NCBI GenBank assembly: GCA_041494275.1
Contig: JBGQAM010000019.1
Coordinates: forward strand, 1 to 25,475
DNA from: COMBO-56-21 sp041494275
GTDB lineage: Archaea; Thermoplasmatota; Thermoplasmata; UBA10834
Length of the DNA: 25,475 nt
Direction of reading: 5' to 3'
The notes under the pieces were generated by a model. The model was not told the DNA's origin, ran no database searches, and was given only the letters and a program-made list of their open reading frames with translations. The position numbers were made by a program, and so were the translations under genes. Of this stretch, positions 1-7,071 are shown piece by piece (position 1 is the first letter of the stretch; each line of letters begins with the position of its first letter).

Positions 1-1
1 A

Positions 2-745
2 TCACATCCTCCTGGCAACGTACAGCGCTGCTCCAAACACCGCGACCACCGTAACAGCAATCAATGCGACTGCTGCCAACATTGACGTCGTGGCCACAAG
101 CCCCTCAGCGGCAATTGCCAAGAAGCCAACGGCGGCCACAGCGACATATGCCGTGGAGCTCCTCATCGGAAACTCTGCGGAGAAGACCTCGCCCGATGAC
201 CCGTCAAGAACGATTTCGTACTTCTTCTGGTTGAAGACGTAGTCGATCTTCCATATCGGGAAGTATACAAGCGCTTGCTCCTTTGGCTTTCCGGGGAGTG
301 TGTTGAGGTATGAGAGCATTTCTATATCCGGCTTCACGAGCTCTGCCCCCTGCGTGTCGAATGACGGGTCGAATATCTTGAGGTCACCAGCAGGGACCTT
401 GAGGCTGTGCAGCCCAGGCAATGTGGTCGAACCCGCGGTTTCTATGAATACCTGCTCCACACCGTTCAGATCCCTCTTGAACATGTAGACAGGGAAGTAC
501 TGGCGCTTCACGCCGGCGACCTGAGCCAGCTTGTCCAGGTCCTTTGCCTTTGTCGATCCTGCCGCCCATCGCTTGAACATCCCGATCGCGTCATTCTCCT
601 TCACCATGTAGGGCAAGGCGTAGTAGAATCCGACCCCCGACCGGTCGACAAAGACCTGCGATGCGCAGTACGGACATTTCACGAACTTGACGCCCGTGTC
701 GAACGGCACGGGGGCTCCACATTTCGGACACTTAATCGATGCCAA
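2..745 (-). CDS. Zinc-ribbon membrane protein (YdjG-like), third gene of SPFH operon
   Basis: A 247-residue protein with an N-terminal zinc ribbon (Cys6, Cys9, Cys24, Cys27 in two CPxC knuckles). A soluble middle region of about 170 residues follows, with a YFPIWKIDYVF segment. Two hydrophobic helices (about 200-219 and 224-243) end in a short basic tail. The start codon is TTG at 745: no in-frame ATG lies near, and an AGGAG sits 10 bases upstream with GAGG closer in. It is the last gene of a three-gene minus-strand operon with the SPFH protein and the coiled-coil protein. The layout of ribbon, soluble domain and membrane anchor recalls Bacillus YdjG, which works with the SPFH protein YdjI. 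That functional link is inferred from architecture and context, so I give no gene symbol. The stop codon is at the very edge of the window, and the gene is complete. Confidence 0.85.
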   Translation of the reverse strand: MASIKCPKCGAPVPFDTGVKFVKCPYCASQVFVDRSGVGFYYALPYMVKENDAIGMFKRWAAGSTKAKDLDKLAQVAGVKRQYFPVYMFKRDLNGVEQVFIETAGSTTLPGLHSLKVPAGDLKIFDPSFDTQGAELVKPDIEMLSYLNTLPGKPKEQALVYFPIWKIDYVFNQKKYEIVLDGSSGEVFSAEFPMRSSTAYVAVAAVGFLAIAAEGLVATTSMLAAVALIAVTVVAVFGAALYVARRM

Positions 746-795
746 GCTACCTCAACTCCTGAAGACTGATTTCTTTCCTCCTAGGCTGGTTCTGT

Positions 796-1914
796 CTAGA
801 GTGCTTTTCCGCATCCTGGACAGAACTTAGACGATGCTGGAGCGTCGACGCCACAGCTAGCGCACTTCTTCGTAGCAGCAACCGCAGTGCCGCACTCCGG
901 GCAGAACTTGGTGCCCTCGGGAACCTGCGCATTGCACTTCGGGCAGGGCACTGTGGCAGGGCCCATCTTCGCGCCACACGAAGCACAGAACTTCGCTGTC
1001 TGCAAGTTCGCAACACCACATTTCGGGCAGAGCACCTGAGGGGCTGCCTGCACCTGGGCAGGCTGGGCTGCACCAGGCTGGCCTGACTTCATGGAGTCCA
1101 CCATGGTCCATCCCATGCCCAATCCAGCGCCCAAGCCAACTCCTGCTCCTGCGATTCCGCCGGACGGGTTCGTGGCGGCTTCTCTCATGGCCTGTCCTGT
1201 CTGGTACTGCATGTAGTTCGCGCCCAGGATCGTCATGGACGACTTCTGGTCCACTGCCTTCTGGACCTCCTCGGGCAACGAGATGTAGAGTCCGGACAGC
1301 TTGTCGATCGTTATGCCATACAAGTCGAAGTGATCCTTCACCCTTGAGAGCACGACCTGCTCGATGTTCGTCAGGTTCGATGCGATGTCAGCGACACCCA
1401 TACCTTGCTGCTTCATGTCTCCCAGGGAATCGTATATCAGGATGACAACTTGCTCCTTGATCCTGTCTTCGACCTCCGCGCTCGTGGCGAAGTTGAACGT
1501 ACCGACAAACTGGTTGACGAAGTTCTCCGGGGAAGTGACCTTGTACCTGAACTCGCCGAATACCCGCAAGTTGACCATGCCGAAATCCTTGTCCCTGAAC
1601 TGGTATGGCTGCTTGCTCCCAAACTTCCCATCTAACACTCTCTTCTGGAGGTAGATGAGCTCGGCCTGCTGTTGCACTCCCGAAAGGAACTTGACGATTG
1701 CCCCGACGATGGGTGCGTTCAGCGAAGTAAGCGCGTATCTGTCAGGCCTGTCAATGTAGGCCAACGCCTTGCCATCTCTGAAGAAGACTGCAATCTCGTC
1801 CTCCCTAACGACGATGTTGTCGTTGAACTTGATGTTCCTGGGTATTCTGAACATTATGTTCAGGCGTTTGTCCGCGTCCTCCCATTTGAATGTCTCAGCA
1901 CCAATTAAGCTCAT
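796..1914 (-). CDS. SPFH-domain protein (YdjI / virion-core-like) with three C-terminal zinc ribbons
   Basis: A 372-residue protein. Residues 1 to about 245 match the SPFH (stomatin/prohibitin/flotillin-like) family often annotated as virion core protein or YdjI: the IPRNIKFNDNIVVREDEIAVFF start, a beta-rich core and the ITIDKLSGLYISLPEEVQKAV end. A Gly/Ala-rich linker (about 250-292) leads to three complete zinc ribbons with cysteine pairs at 296/299-310/313, 324/327-338/341 and 351/354-365/368. The ATG at 1914 has GGAGGTG six bases upstream, lying within the end of the preceding gene, so the two are translationally linked. There is no obvious transmembrane helix. SPFH proteins form oligomers on membranes. 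In Bacillus, YdjI recruits PspA to the membrane together with YdjG and YdjH. A similar scaffold role here is inference from domain and neighbours. Confidence 0.88.
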   Translation of the reverse strand: MSLIGAETFKWEDADKRLNIMFRIPRNIKFNDNIVVREDEIAVFFRDGKALAYIDRPDRYALTSLNAPIVGAIVKFLSGVQQQAELIYLQKRVLDGKFGSKQPYQFRDKDFGMVNLRVFGEFRYKVTSPENFVNQFVGTFNFATSAEVEDRIKEQVVILIYDSLGDMKQQGMGVADIASNLTNIEQVVLSRVKDHFDLYGITIDKLSGLYISLPEEVQKAVDQKSSMTILGANYMQYQTGQAMREAATNPSGGIAGAGVGLGAGLGMGWTMVDSMKSGQPGAAQPAQVQAAPQVLCPKCGVANLQTAKFCASCGAKMGPATVPCPKCNAQVPEGTKFCPECGTAVAATKKCASCGVDAPASSKFCPGCGKAL

Positions 1915-1917
1915 TTA

Positions 1918-2448
1918 TCACACCTCCGTCCCCTGGATTACGTTCATCCTTCTGTTGAACTGATCCTCGAACGCGTTGGCTCTCGCCTTGATGTTCATCA
2001 GGTCCTTGTAGCTGGTCTGCTCGTCAGCGGCCATCAGCGAGTTCTTGAGCGAATCGATGCTGGCCGAGATAGATGCGATGTGATCGAGCATGCTGGCATC
2101 GAACTCGTAGAGCTGGTCGAGCTCGTCTTCTTTGACCTGTATGTCAGCCGCTATGCCCGAGTAGCCCATCTCGGCGTGAGTCACGACGCCCTCGACCTTC
2201 TTGAACTGGTTGATCAACCCGCCGATCAGGTCGAGTTCCTTGGAGCCGTAGCTCTGCACTAGCATCCCTCTGCACTCCTCGAGCCCTCTCCTCTGCAGAC
2301 CCAGCCTGTCGGCCAGCTGCATGCGGAGCATCCTGTCGGCGTCCCTGAGGTCTTCCTTTCTCCTGTATCCTCGGAAGCCGGGGATGAAGCTCTGTATCTT
2401 CTTCAGTATTCCTTGGTCCTCTTCAACTCTCTCTCTAATGTCTGGCAT
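1918..2448 (-). CDS. Coiled-coil protein, first gene of SPFH operon
   Basis: A 176-residue, almost wholly helical, charged protein without membrane segment or cysteine cluster. It starts MPDIRERVEEDQ and has a conserved-looking FIPGFRGYRRKEDLRDADRM segment near residues 20-40. I chose the ATG at 2448 over an upstream TTG-type start because GGAGGAA at 2456-2462 is spaced seven bases from it. I do not recognise a named family with confidence. Proteins of this build occur beside SPFH/zinc-ribbon genes. Its place in the operon matches that of PspA (YdjF) in the Bacillus ydjFGHI operon, so a PspA-like helical membrane-stress effector is a reasonable guess. It is shorter than PspA (about 220 residues), and homology to PspA is not shown here. 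Confidence 0.8.
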   Translation of the reverse strand: MPDIRERVEEDQGILKKIQSFIPGFRGYRRKEDLRDADRMLRMQLADRLGLQRRGLEECRGMLVQSYGSKELDLIGGLINQFKKVEGVVTHAEMGYSGIAADIQVKEDELDQLYEFDASMLDHIASISASIDSLKNSLMAADEQTSYKDLMNIKARANAFEDQFNRRMNVIQGTEV

Positions 2449-2493
2449 CGGGGGGTTCCTCCGATTTTGGTCAGCTAATATCAATTATGAGAG

Positions 2494-2501
2494 TTAATAA
2501 A
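2494..2501 (-). promoter_or_regulatory. TATA box of the SPFH operon
   Basis: Reading the minus strand, TTTATTAA lies about 46 bases before the ATG at 2448. This puts transcription start near 2470 and leaves a short leader that contains the GGAGGAA ribosome-binding site. Placement is by pattern and spacing only. Confidence 0.5.
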
Positions 2502-2545
2502 GATATTGATGGAAAACCCGATTGCCGACAATCAGGCTGGATTGC

Positions 2546-2553
2546 GTATATGA
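2546..2553 (+). promoter_or_regulatory. TATA-like element for the LOG-like gene
   Basis: GTATATGA lies about 27-30 bases before the GTG at 2579. Transcription would then begin at or next to the start codon, giving a leaderless mRNA. No Shine-Dalgarno sequence is seen before this gene, which agrees. Confidence 0.4.
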
Positions 2554-2578
2554 ACCTGAAGCGCACTAAGACCCCTCC

Positions 2579-3064
2579 GTGGGCTTCAAGATAGTTGGTG
2601 TAATAGGCTCCAGCAAGGCCGAACCAGACATCATGGCATTGGCGGAGGAGGTCGGCGCGGAGATCGCCAAGCGAGGGGCGGCGGTCGTTTGCGGTGGTCT
2701 CACGGGTGTCATGGAGGCCGTGTGCAAAGGCGCGAGAAAGGAGGGTGGCCTCACCATCGGGATTATTCCATCAGACAGCAGAAACGACGCGAACCCGTAC
2801 GTCCAGATACCGATTGTCACTGGCATGGGGATGGGCAGGAATGTGATGCTCGTGAAGACCGCCGATGTCGTCATCGCCGTCGGAGGGGAGTTCGGAACGC
2901 TCTCGGAGATCGCTCACGCTCTGAAACTGGGGAAGATCGTCATCGGCCTGCGCACTTGGAAGCTGGAGAGGGCACACACAAGAGCAATCCCGGATTTGAT
3001 CGAGGTTGACAACCCGAAGAAGGCTGTCGACCTAGCTCTCAGCGTGATTTCTGCGAAAAGGTAA
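2579..3064 (+). CDS. LOG / TIGR00725-family Rossmann-fold protein (putative nucleotide phosphoribohydrolase-like)
   Basis: A 161-residue single-domain protein of the SLOG superfamily, TIGR00725-like. Visible motifs are the nucleotide-binding start KIVGVIGSS (4-12), VVCGGLTGVMEAVCKGA (37-53), the GMGRN segment (85-88) and VGGEFGTLSEI (101-111), which matches the family GGxGTxxE loop. The start is GTG at 2579, apparently leaderless. Relatives include LOG enzymes that release base from nucleoside 5'-monophosphates (often misannotated as lysine decarboxylases) and proteins of unknown ligand. The substrate cannot be read from sequence. The next gene starts 46 bases downstream on the same strand, so the pair may be co-transcribed. 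Confidence 0.85.
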   Translation: MGFKIVGVIGSSKAEPDIMALAEEVGAEIAKRGAAVVCGGLTGVMEAVCKGARKEGGLTIGIIPSDSRNDANPYVQIPIVTGMGMGRNVMLVKTADVVIAVGGEFGTLSEIAHALKLGKIVIGLRTWKLERAHTRAIPDLIEVDNPKKAVDLALSVISAKR

Positions 3065-3110
3065 TGGCGGACCATTGATTCAGAGTCCCTGCCAAAGGAG
3101 ACCATGTCAT

Positions 3111-4001
3111 ATGGCCAAATCGAAGGTCGTCATCGCTCTTGATCCAGACAGGGCAAGCGGGACCGGCAAAGCGGTCGGAGCCCTGGGAATGCCAGATCTG
3201 AAGGGGAAAACAGTCCTCGTCAAGCCGAACTTCAACACTGCTGACCCAGCACCTGGGTCGACTCACATCGACACACTCAGAACGATGATCCAGCTGGTCA
3301 AGAAGCAGGCGCCAAAGAGGATCGTCGTGGGAGACAGAAGCGGCCCCGAGAAGACTAGCAAGGTCTTTCGGGAAAAGGGCGTCTTTGCATTGGCGGAGGA
3401 GCTGGGATTCGATTGCCTGGTCCTTGACGAGATGCCGAAAAGCAACTACGTGAAGGTGAAACCACCGGGGAGCCATTGGCTGAATGGCTTCTGGTTCGCC
3501 AAGCCGGTGCTCGAGGCGGATGCGGTCATCGGTCTGTGCTGTCTCAAGACGCACCAGTACGGAGGCCATTTCACGATGTCGCTCAAGCTGACGACAGGAA
3601 TGGTCCACAGAAGGAACATGGCGGAATTGCACACTTCCGTCCTCAATCAGAGGAACATGATAGCCGAGATGAACTACGCCTACACGCCTGCGCTTATTGT
3701 GATGGATGGTGTGGAGGCGTTCTACACGGGCGGACCGATGTCCGGATCTCGCTGGAGAGCCGATCTCACATTCGCAGCCACCGACAGGGTTGCCCTGGAC
3801 GCCGTCGGGGTAGCCACGCTGAAAATGCACGGGAGCACCCCCAAGATCGATGACAAGCCGATCTTCAAGCAAGACCAGATTAGGAGAGCGGCCGAACTTG
3901 GCCTGGGAGTTGCGGGAGCAGACGAAATCGACATCGTCCCAGCAGATGATGCATCAAAAGAAATCGTGAAGAGGATTGCGGCGGTCCTCGCGAAGGGCTA
4001 G
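3111..4001 (+). CDS. DUF362 domain-containing protein
   Basis: A 296-residue protein matching DUF362. Features are the KGKTVLVKPNFN segment near the N-terminus, VVGDRSGP, ADAVIGLCCLKTHQYGGHFTMSLK and a D-G-x-E-x-x-Y-x-G-G-P stretch near residue 195, which is typical of the family. The ATG at 3111 is preferred over the upstream frame because AAGGAG at 3095-3100 is ten bases before it. Many DUF362 proteins carry two 4Fe-4S clusters in a ferredoxin domain. No CxxCxxC motif is present here, so this is the short form. Function of the short form is unknown to me. The gene follows the LOG-like gene closely and ends before a 180-base regulatory gap. Confidence 0.88.
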   Translation: MAKSKVVIALDPDRASGTGKAVGALGMPDLKGKTVLVKPNFNTADPAPGSTHIDTLRTMIQLVKKQAPKRIVVGDRSGPEKTSKVFREKGVFALAEELGFDCLVLDEMPKSNYVKVKPPGSHWLNGFWFAKPVLEADAVIGLCCLKTHQYGGHFTMSLKLTTGMVHRRNMAELHTSVLNQRNMIAEMNYAYTPALIVMDGVEAFYTGGPMSGSRWRADLTFAATDRVALDAVGVATLKMHGSTPKIDDKPIFKQDQIRRAAELGLGVAGADEIDIVPADDASKEIVKRIAAVLAKG

Positions 4002-4103
4002 GTCTCGAACCGGACGATCGAACGCATGGTCCTCCATTCCCTTGACGGTCTTCATGCGGCTGGGGATTTCGGGAAAGGAACTAATCATCGAACGGAATAA
4101 ACA

Positions 4104-4122
4104 GCGTTATATAGTATAACGC
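4104..4122 (+). promoter_or_regulatory. Perfect palindrome overlapping TATA box of the CXXCH surface protein
   Basis: GCGTTATATAGTATAACGC: two exact 8-base arms around a 3-base centre. The TTATATA core is the only good TATA box ahead of the gene starting at 4183. It predicts transcription start near 4138 and a leader of about 45 bases. A dyad laid over a TATA box is the classic layout for an archaeal repressor that blocks TBP. The presence of a dedicated repressor is inference. Confidence 0.6.
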
Positions 4123-4182
4123 AGTTAAGGGCAACCTGCGAAACCAACTACTGACACAAGGGAACCAACTAAGGTGGATGCT

Positions 4183-4887
4183 ATGGTTTTGAAGAATACA
4201 CCAGGGAACGGAACGTCTGGCTTGAAAAGCAGAACAGGGTTCACAGGGAGATGCATTGCCGTGAAGAACAGGGTCCGGAATCCTACCAGGGTGCCTAGCG
4301 GGAGAAAGGGAGCCCTTGCTCTCCTAGCGGCAGTAGGGATTATTGGGCTGCTTGCGGTCGTCGTAATCCCGACGCAAGAGTCGAGCGCACACTCAGACAA
4401 CACATTGTCAAACGGGGCTTGCAGCAATTGTCATCCTAGCACTGCATCCACTTTTCTTTCGATTTCGAACCTGCCGACATCCACGTACAATCCGGGCCAA
4501 GCATACACGCTCACGATCTCAGTCGCTAACGCGAACGGATTGGCGGGACGGAACGCATTTGATCTAACCGTCTCAGCTGGAACCTTGTCCTCGACTGACT
4601 CCAACGTCGCGGTCCTAACCAACAACACCGAGGCTCACACTTCTGCTACGGGCGACACGGTTTCGAGCTGGACGGTGGTTTGGACGGCGCCTTTGTCTGG
4701 GAGTGTCAAAGTCGAGACTTGGGGTGTCGATGGCGGCGGCTCAAGGACCTCTTCAGAATGGAACCAGGACGTGAGATCGCTGAGCACAACCGCGATTCCA
4801 GAGTTCCCAACACTCTTGCTTCCACTGGTCGGAATTGCGGGCGTCCTGCTCGTGGTGTCGAGAATCTCCAAGAAAGGATCTCAGTAG
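4183..4887 (+). CDS. Surface protein with CXXCH motif, choice-of-anchor-V/Reeler-like domain and PEF-CTERM-like anchor
   Basis: A 234-residue exported protein. A basic N-region precedes a hydrophobic helix at about 43-63 and an Ala-His cleavage-like region. The mature start then carries CSNCH (Cys80 to His84), a c-type haem-binding pattern. The body is a Ser/Thr-rich beta domain with YNPGQAYTLTISV and a late GxxxxSSEWN stretch, as in choice-of-anchor V/Reeler-like proteins that also begin with CxxCH. The C-terminus is IPEFPTLLLPLVGIAGVLLVV followed by basic residues, a PEF-CTERM-like signal for archaeosortase processing or a plain anchor. The ATG at 4183 is preferred (GGTGG five bases before). 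A GTG at 4174 and a GTG at 4261 are in-frame alternatives, the latter giving a more ordinary signal peptide. Haem attachment is not proven by one motif. Confidence 0.8.
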   Translation: MVLKNTPGNGTSGLKSRTGFTGRCIAVKNRVRNPTRVPSGRKGALALLAAVGIIGLLAVVVIPTQESSAHSDNTLSNGACSNCHPSTASTFLSISNLPTSTYNPGQAYTLTISVANANGLAGRNAFDLTVSAGTLSSTDSNVAVLTNNTEAHTSATGDTVSSWTVVWTAPLSGSVKVETWGVDGGGSRTSSEWNQDVRSLSTTAIPEFPTLLLPLVGIAGVLLVVSRISKKGSQ

Positions 4888-5069
4888 GCTCCGAAACCCC
4901 AGATGAGGAGGCATGCGGAGTCTCCTCGAAAAACCCTTTCTCATTCTTCTACTACTCTGCGCAGGGATACCGCTGCTTGCTCCCACCGAAATCCGTGTCA
5001 AGAACCGAGATTTTGAGACAGAGTTAAATCACGGCCAAGCTATGAACCGACCCGCGGAGTGTAACCAAC

Positions 5070-5390
5070 GTGCCGATCACCATTGAATCGGTAGAACTGG
5101 CCGGTATCATCAGAAAGGGCAAGAAGCCCGCCCTTGTGCTCTTCCATGGTAGTTGGTGCGGTGACTGCAAGGCATTCGAACCGGTATGGAATCGCTGGAT
5201 TTCGGGGAAGAGTGGTCCGATCTTCAGAATCGAGGTGCTCAGAGGTGGAGAAGAATGGAAGGACTGGGCGCTCGACGAGATTCCGACAATCGCGTCATTC
5301 TCTGGTGGAGCCGAGAAAGGGAGAGCTCATGGTGTCATCACAGAGTCAGATCTGAACCGACTATGGAAGATGATTGATCAGAATCGGTAA
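5070..5390 (+). CDS. Thioredoxin-like protein with WCGDC active site
   Basis: A 106-residue thioredoxin fold. It shows LVLFHGSWCGDCKAFEPVW (redox pair Cys30 and Cys33), an acidic residue inside the CxxC loop, and the cis-proline motif IPTIASF (Pro72). There is no signal peptide, so it should act in the cytosol as a disulfide reductase. The partner is not evident. The start is GTG at 5070 with CGGAG about ten bases upstream. Within the CxxC, Gly-Asp replaces the Gly-Pro of classical thioredoxin, which changes redox properties in known variants. It lies 182 bases after the CXXCH protein gene and converges on the SemiSWEET gene 17 bases later. Confidence 0.85.
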   Translation: MPITIESVELAGIIRKGKKPALVLFHGSWCGDCKAFEPVWNRWISGKSGPIFRIEVLRGGEEWKDWALDEIPTIASFSGGAEKGRAHGVITESDLNRLWKMIDQNR

Positions 5391-5407
5391 ACATGGGAGT
5401 CCGAAGG

Positions 5408-5686
5408 TCATCCAGAGCCAAGTGCTGCAGTCCTTGAATACCGCAATTTCATCCCTACGAGAACCGCGGTAAGCGACGAGCCCACGACGTTTGCGACGAC
5501 TATTGCCAGATCCTCGCGGGCAAGACCGTAGATTAGCCAAATTAGCATGCCGAGACCCAGCACTGCAGGCATGAGAAGCGAGACGTCATCCAACTTCCGC
5601 GTTTTCAACCCCTTGACAATCTGGGGAAGGTAACCCGTCGAAGTCAAAGCTCCAGCGACAAAGGCAAGGTACGTCCACTCGTCCAT
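5408..5686 (-). CDS. SemiSWEET-type (PQ-loop) transporter
   Basis: A 92-residue protein with three predicted membrane helices (about 6-24, 37-55 and 60-78) and the PQ-loop signature GYLPQIVKGLKTRKLDDVSL after helix 1. The size equals the usual 85-95 residues of SemiSWEETs, which dimerise to form a facilitative sugar path. The substrate is not readable. The ATG at 5686 starts an MDEW N-terminus. It is transcribed away from the parvulin gene, from a shared 83-base intergenic region. Confidence 0.85.
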   Translation of the reverse strand: MDEWTYLAFVAGALTSTGYLPQIVKGLKTRKLDDVSLLMPAVLGLGMLIWLIYGLAREDLAIVVANVVGSSLTAVLVGMKLRYSRTAALGSG

Positions 5687-5769
5687 GTCTGCAACAGAGA
5701 CGAACGAGTTATTGTGCTTTTACATGCTTTTCAATAAACTACTTATCCAGCTATCCCTTTTCGCGCGCC

Positions 5770-6051
5770 ATGGCAAAACAAGTTCACGCAGCTCACATCC
5801 TCGTGAAGGGTGAGGACAAGGCGAAGGAGATCCTCACAAAGGTGAATGCAGGAGAAAGCTTCGGAGATCTCGCGAAGAAGCACTCGGACTGCCCATCAGG
5901 CAAGAAAGGCGGGGACCTCGGCTGGTTTGGCAGAGGACAGATGGTGAAGGAGTTCGAAGAGGCTGCGTTCAATGGACAGAAGGGCGCCACCGTCGGACCC
6001 GTGAAGACCCAGTTTGGATGGCATATCATCAAGATACTAGAGCAGAGATAG
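5770..6051 (+). CDS. Parvulin-type peptidyl-prolyl cis-trans isomerase
   Basis: A 93-residue stand-alone parvulin domain. It begins QVHAAHILVK, includes FGDLAKKHSDCPSGKKGGDLGWFGRGQMVKEFEEAAF and ends VKTQFGWHIIKILEQR. These are the usual catalytic and substrate-pocket segments, including both conserved histidines. It has no signal peptide or anchor, so it is a cytosolic folding catalyst, like the single-domain archaeal parvulins and E. coli Par10. The ATG at 5770 follows an AT-rich promoter region (ATAAACTA near 5730-5740) by about 30 bases with no Shine-Dalgarno, suggesting a leaderless or short-leader mRNA. It is complete and isolated. The downstream gene converges. Confidence 0.93.
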   Translation: MAKQVHAAHILVKGEDKAKEILTKVNAGESFGDLAKKHSDCPSGKKGGDLGWFGRGQMVKEFEEAAFNGQKGATVGPVKTQFGWHIIKILEQR

Positions 6052-6144
6052 TGGCAACCTTCCTTGAACAATTCAATTGAAGCATCAAGCGAATGACTCC
6101 AGAATCATGCGCCAAGGCAATGGACGACATGGCCAAGATCCCAA

Positions 6145-7071
6145 TCATCTTCTTCTGAGCTTCGGGTTGAGGATCTCATCCATAGCGTAGCCAAGGAACG
6201 TGAAGCCAAGGATCACCAGAGCGATGCAGAACCCCGGAGGTACGAAGTACCACCATGCTCCGTTGGACATCGCCAGGCTCGTGAAAGCATAGTGCAGCAT
6301 CGATCCCCAGCTTATGACGAGTGGGTCGCCGAGGCCGAGGAACGCCAGTGTGCTTTCCGTCAGAATCGCGACCGCGATGATCAAGACTGTGTTTGCGAAC
6401 ATGAGAGGTATCACGTTCGGAAGGATATGCTTTCGGATGATGTGGCCATCTCCGGCGCCGATGGCTCTGGCCCGCTCAATGAATGTCCTCTCCTTGAGAG
6501 TTATGATCTGGGACCTGACCAGCCTCGCTGTGCTCGGCCATGAAAGCGCTCCGATTACTATGATTATGTTCTGCAGGCTCGGACCAGCGAGCGCCGCCAG
6601 GAGCATCATGAACGGGAGCTGTGGAATCACGAGGAAGATATCAGTGAAGCGCATCAGCCCCTCCTCGACGAGCCGCCCATAGTATCCCGACAAGACGCCA
6701 ATCGCACCGCCAATCAGAACTGATATCGCGCTGGCGGTTACGCCGACAAAAAGGGAGATGCGAGAGCCATACAGCAACTCCGCAAGGACGTCTCGCCCGA
6801 CCTCGTCGGTTCCAAGCCAGTGATGTTTCGACAGGGCCGGTAGGAAGATCTCATCGGGGTTGAAAGCGTTCTTGTCGAAATGAACGAAGACTGGCGTGAG
6901 AAGAGCGATGCCCAGAAAGACGATGAGGATTATGAGGCCCACCATGCCCATCCCACTTCTCAGCATCAGCACGAGGGTCTTTTGGGAGCGTTTCCAGTAT
7001 CTTGCGACAGCCTCTCGTCTGCGGCTTGTCCGGAGGAGCTCCGCCTCGCTGCCATGGAGAAGTGGCATCAT
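6145..7071 (-). CDS. dppC: Peptide ABC transporter permease, DppC/OppC-like
   Basis: A 308-residue inner-membrane permease. It has the N-terminal OppC helix (about 33-58), the HHWLGTDEVGRDVLAELLYGSRISL motif typical of DppC/OppC, then five more helices. The EAA loop (ERARAIGAGDGHIIRKHILPN) contacts the ATPase. Its ATG overlaps the TGA of dppB by four bases (ATGA), so the two are translationally coupled. It ends the operon, and no ATPase gene follows. The next gene converges. Substrate class (oligopeptide or dipeptide, possibly nickel or sugar) follows the family and is not certain. The symbol is given by family. Confidence 0.9.
   Translation of the reverse strand: MMPLLHGSEAELLRTSRRREAVARYWKRSQKTLVLMLRSGMGMVGLIILIVFLGIALLTPVFVHFDKNAFNPDEIFLPALSKHHWLGTDEVGRDVLAELLYGSRISLFVGVTASAISVLIGGAIGVLSGYYGRLVEEGLMRFTDIFLVIPQLPFMMLLAALAGPSLQNIIIVIGALSWPSTARLVRSQIITLKERTFIERARAIGAGDGHIIRKHILPNVIPLMFANTVLIIAVAILTESTLAFLGLGDPLVISWGSMLHYAFTSLAMSNGAWWYFVPPGFCIALVILGFTFLGYAMDEILNPKLRRR

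Noticed and set aside
3039..3872. Minus-strand frame of 277 codons opposite DUF362
   Set aside because: Low-quality composition and no motif; DUF362 on the plus strand is certain.
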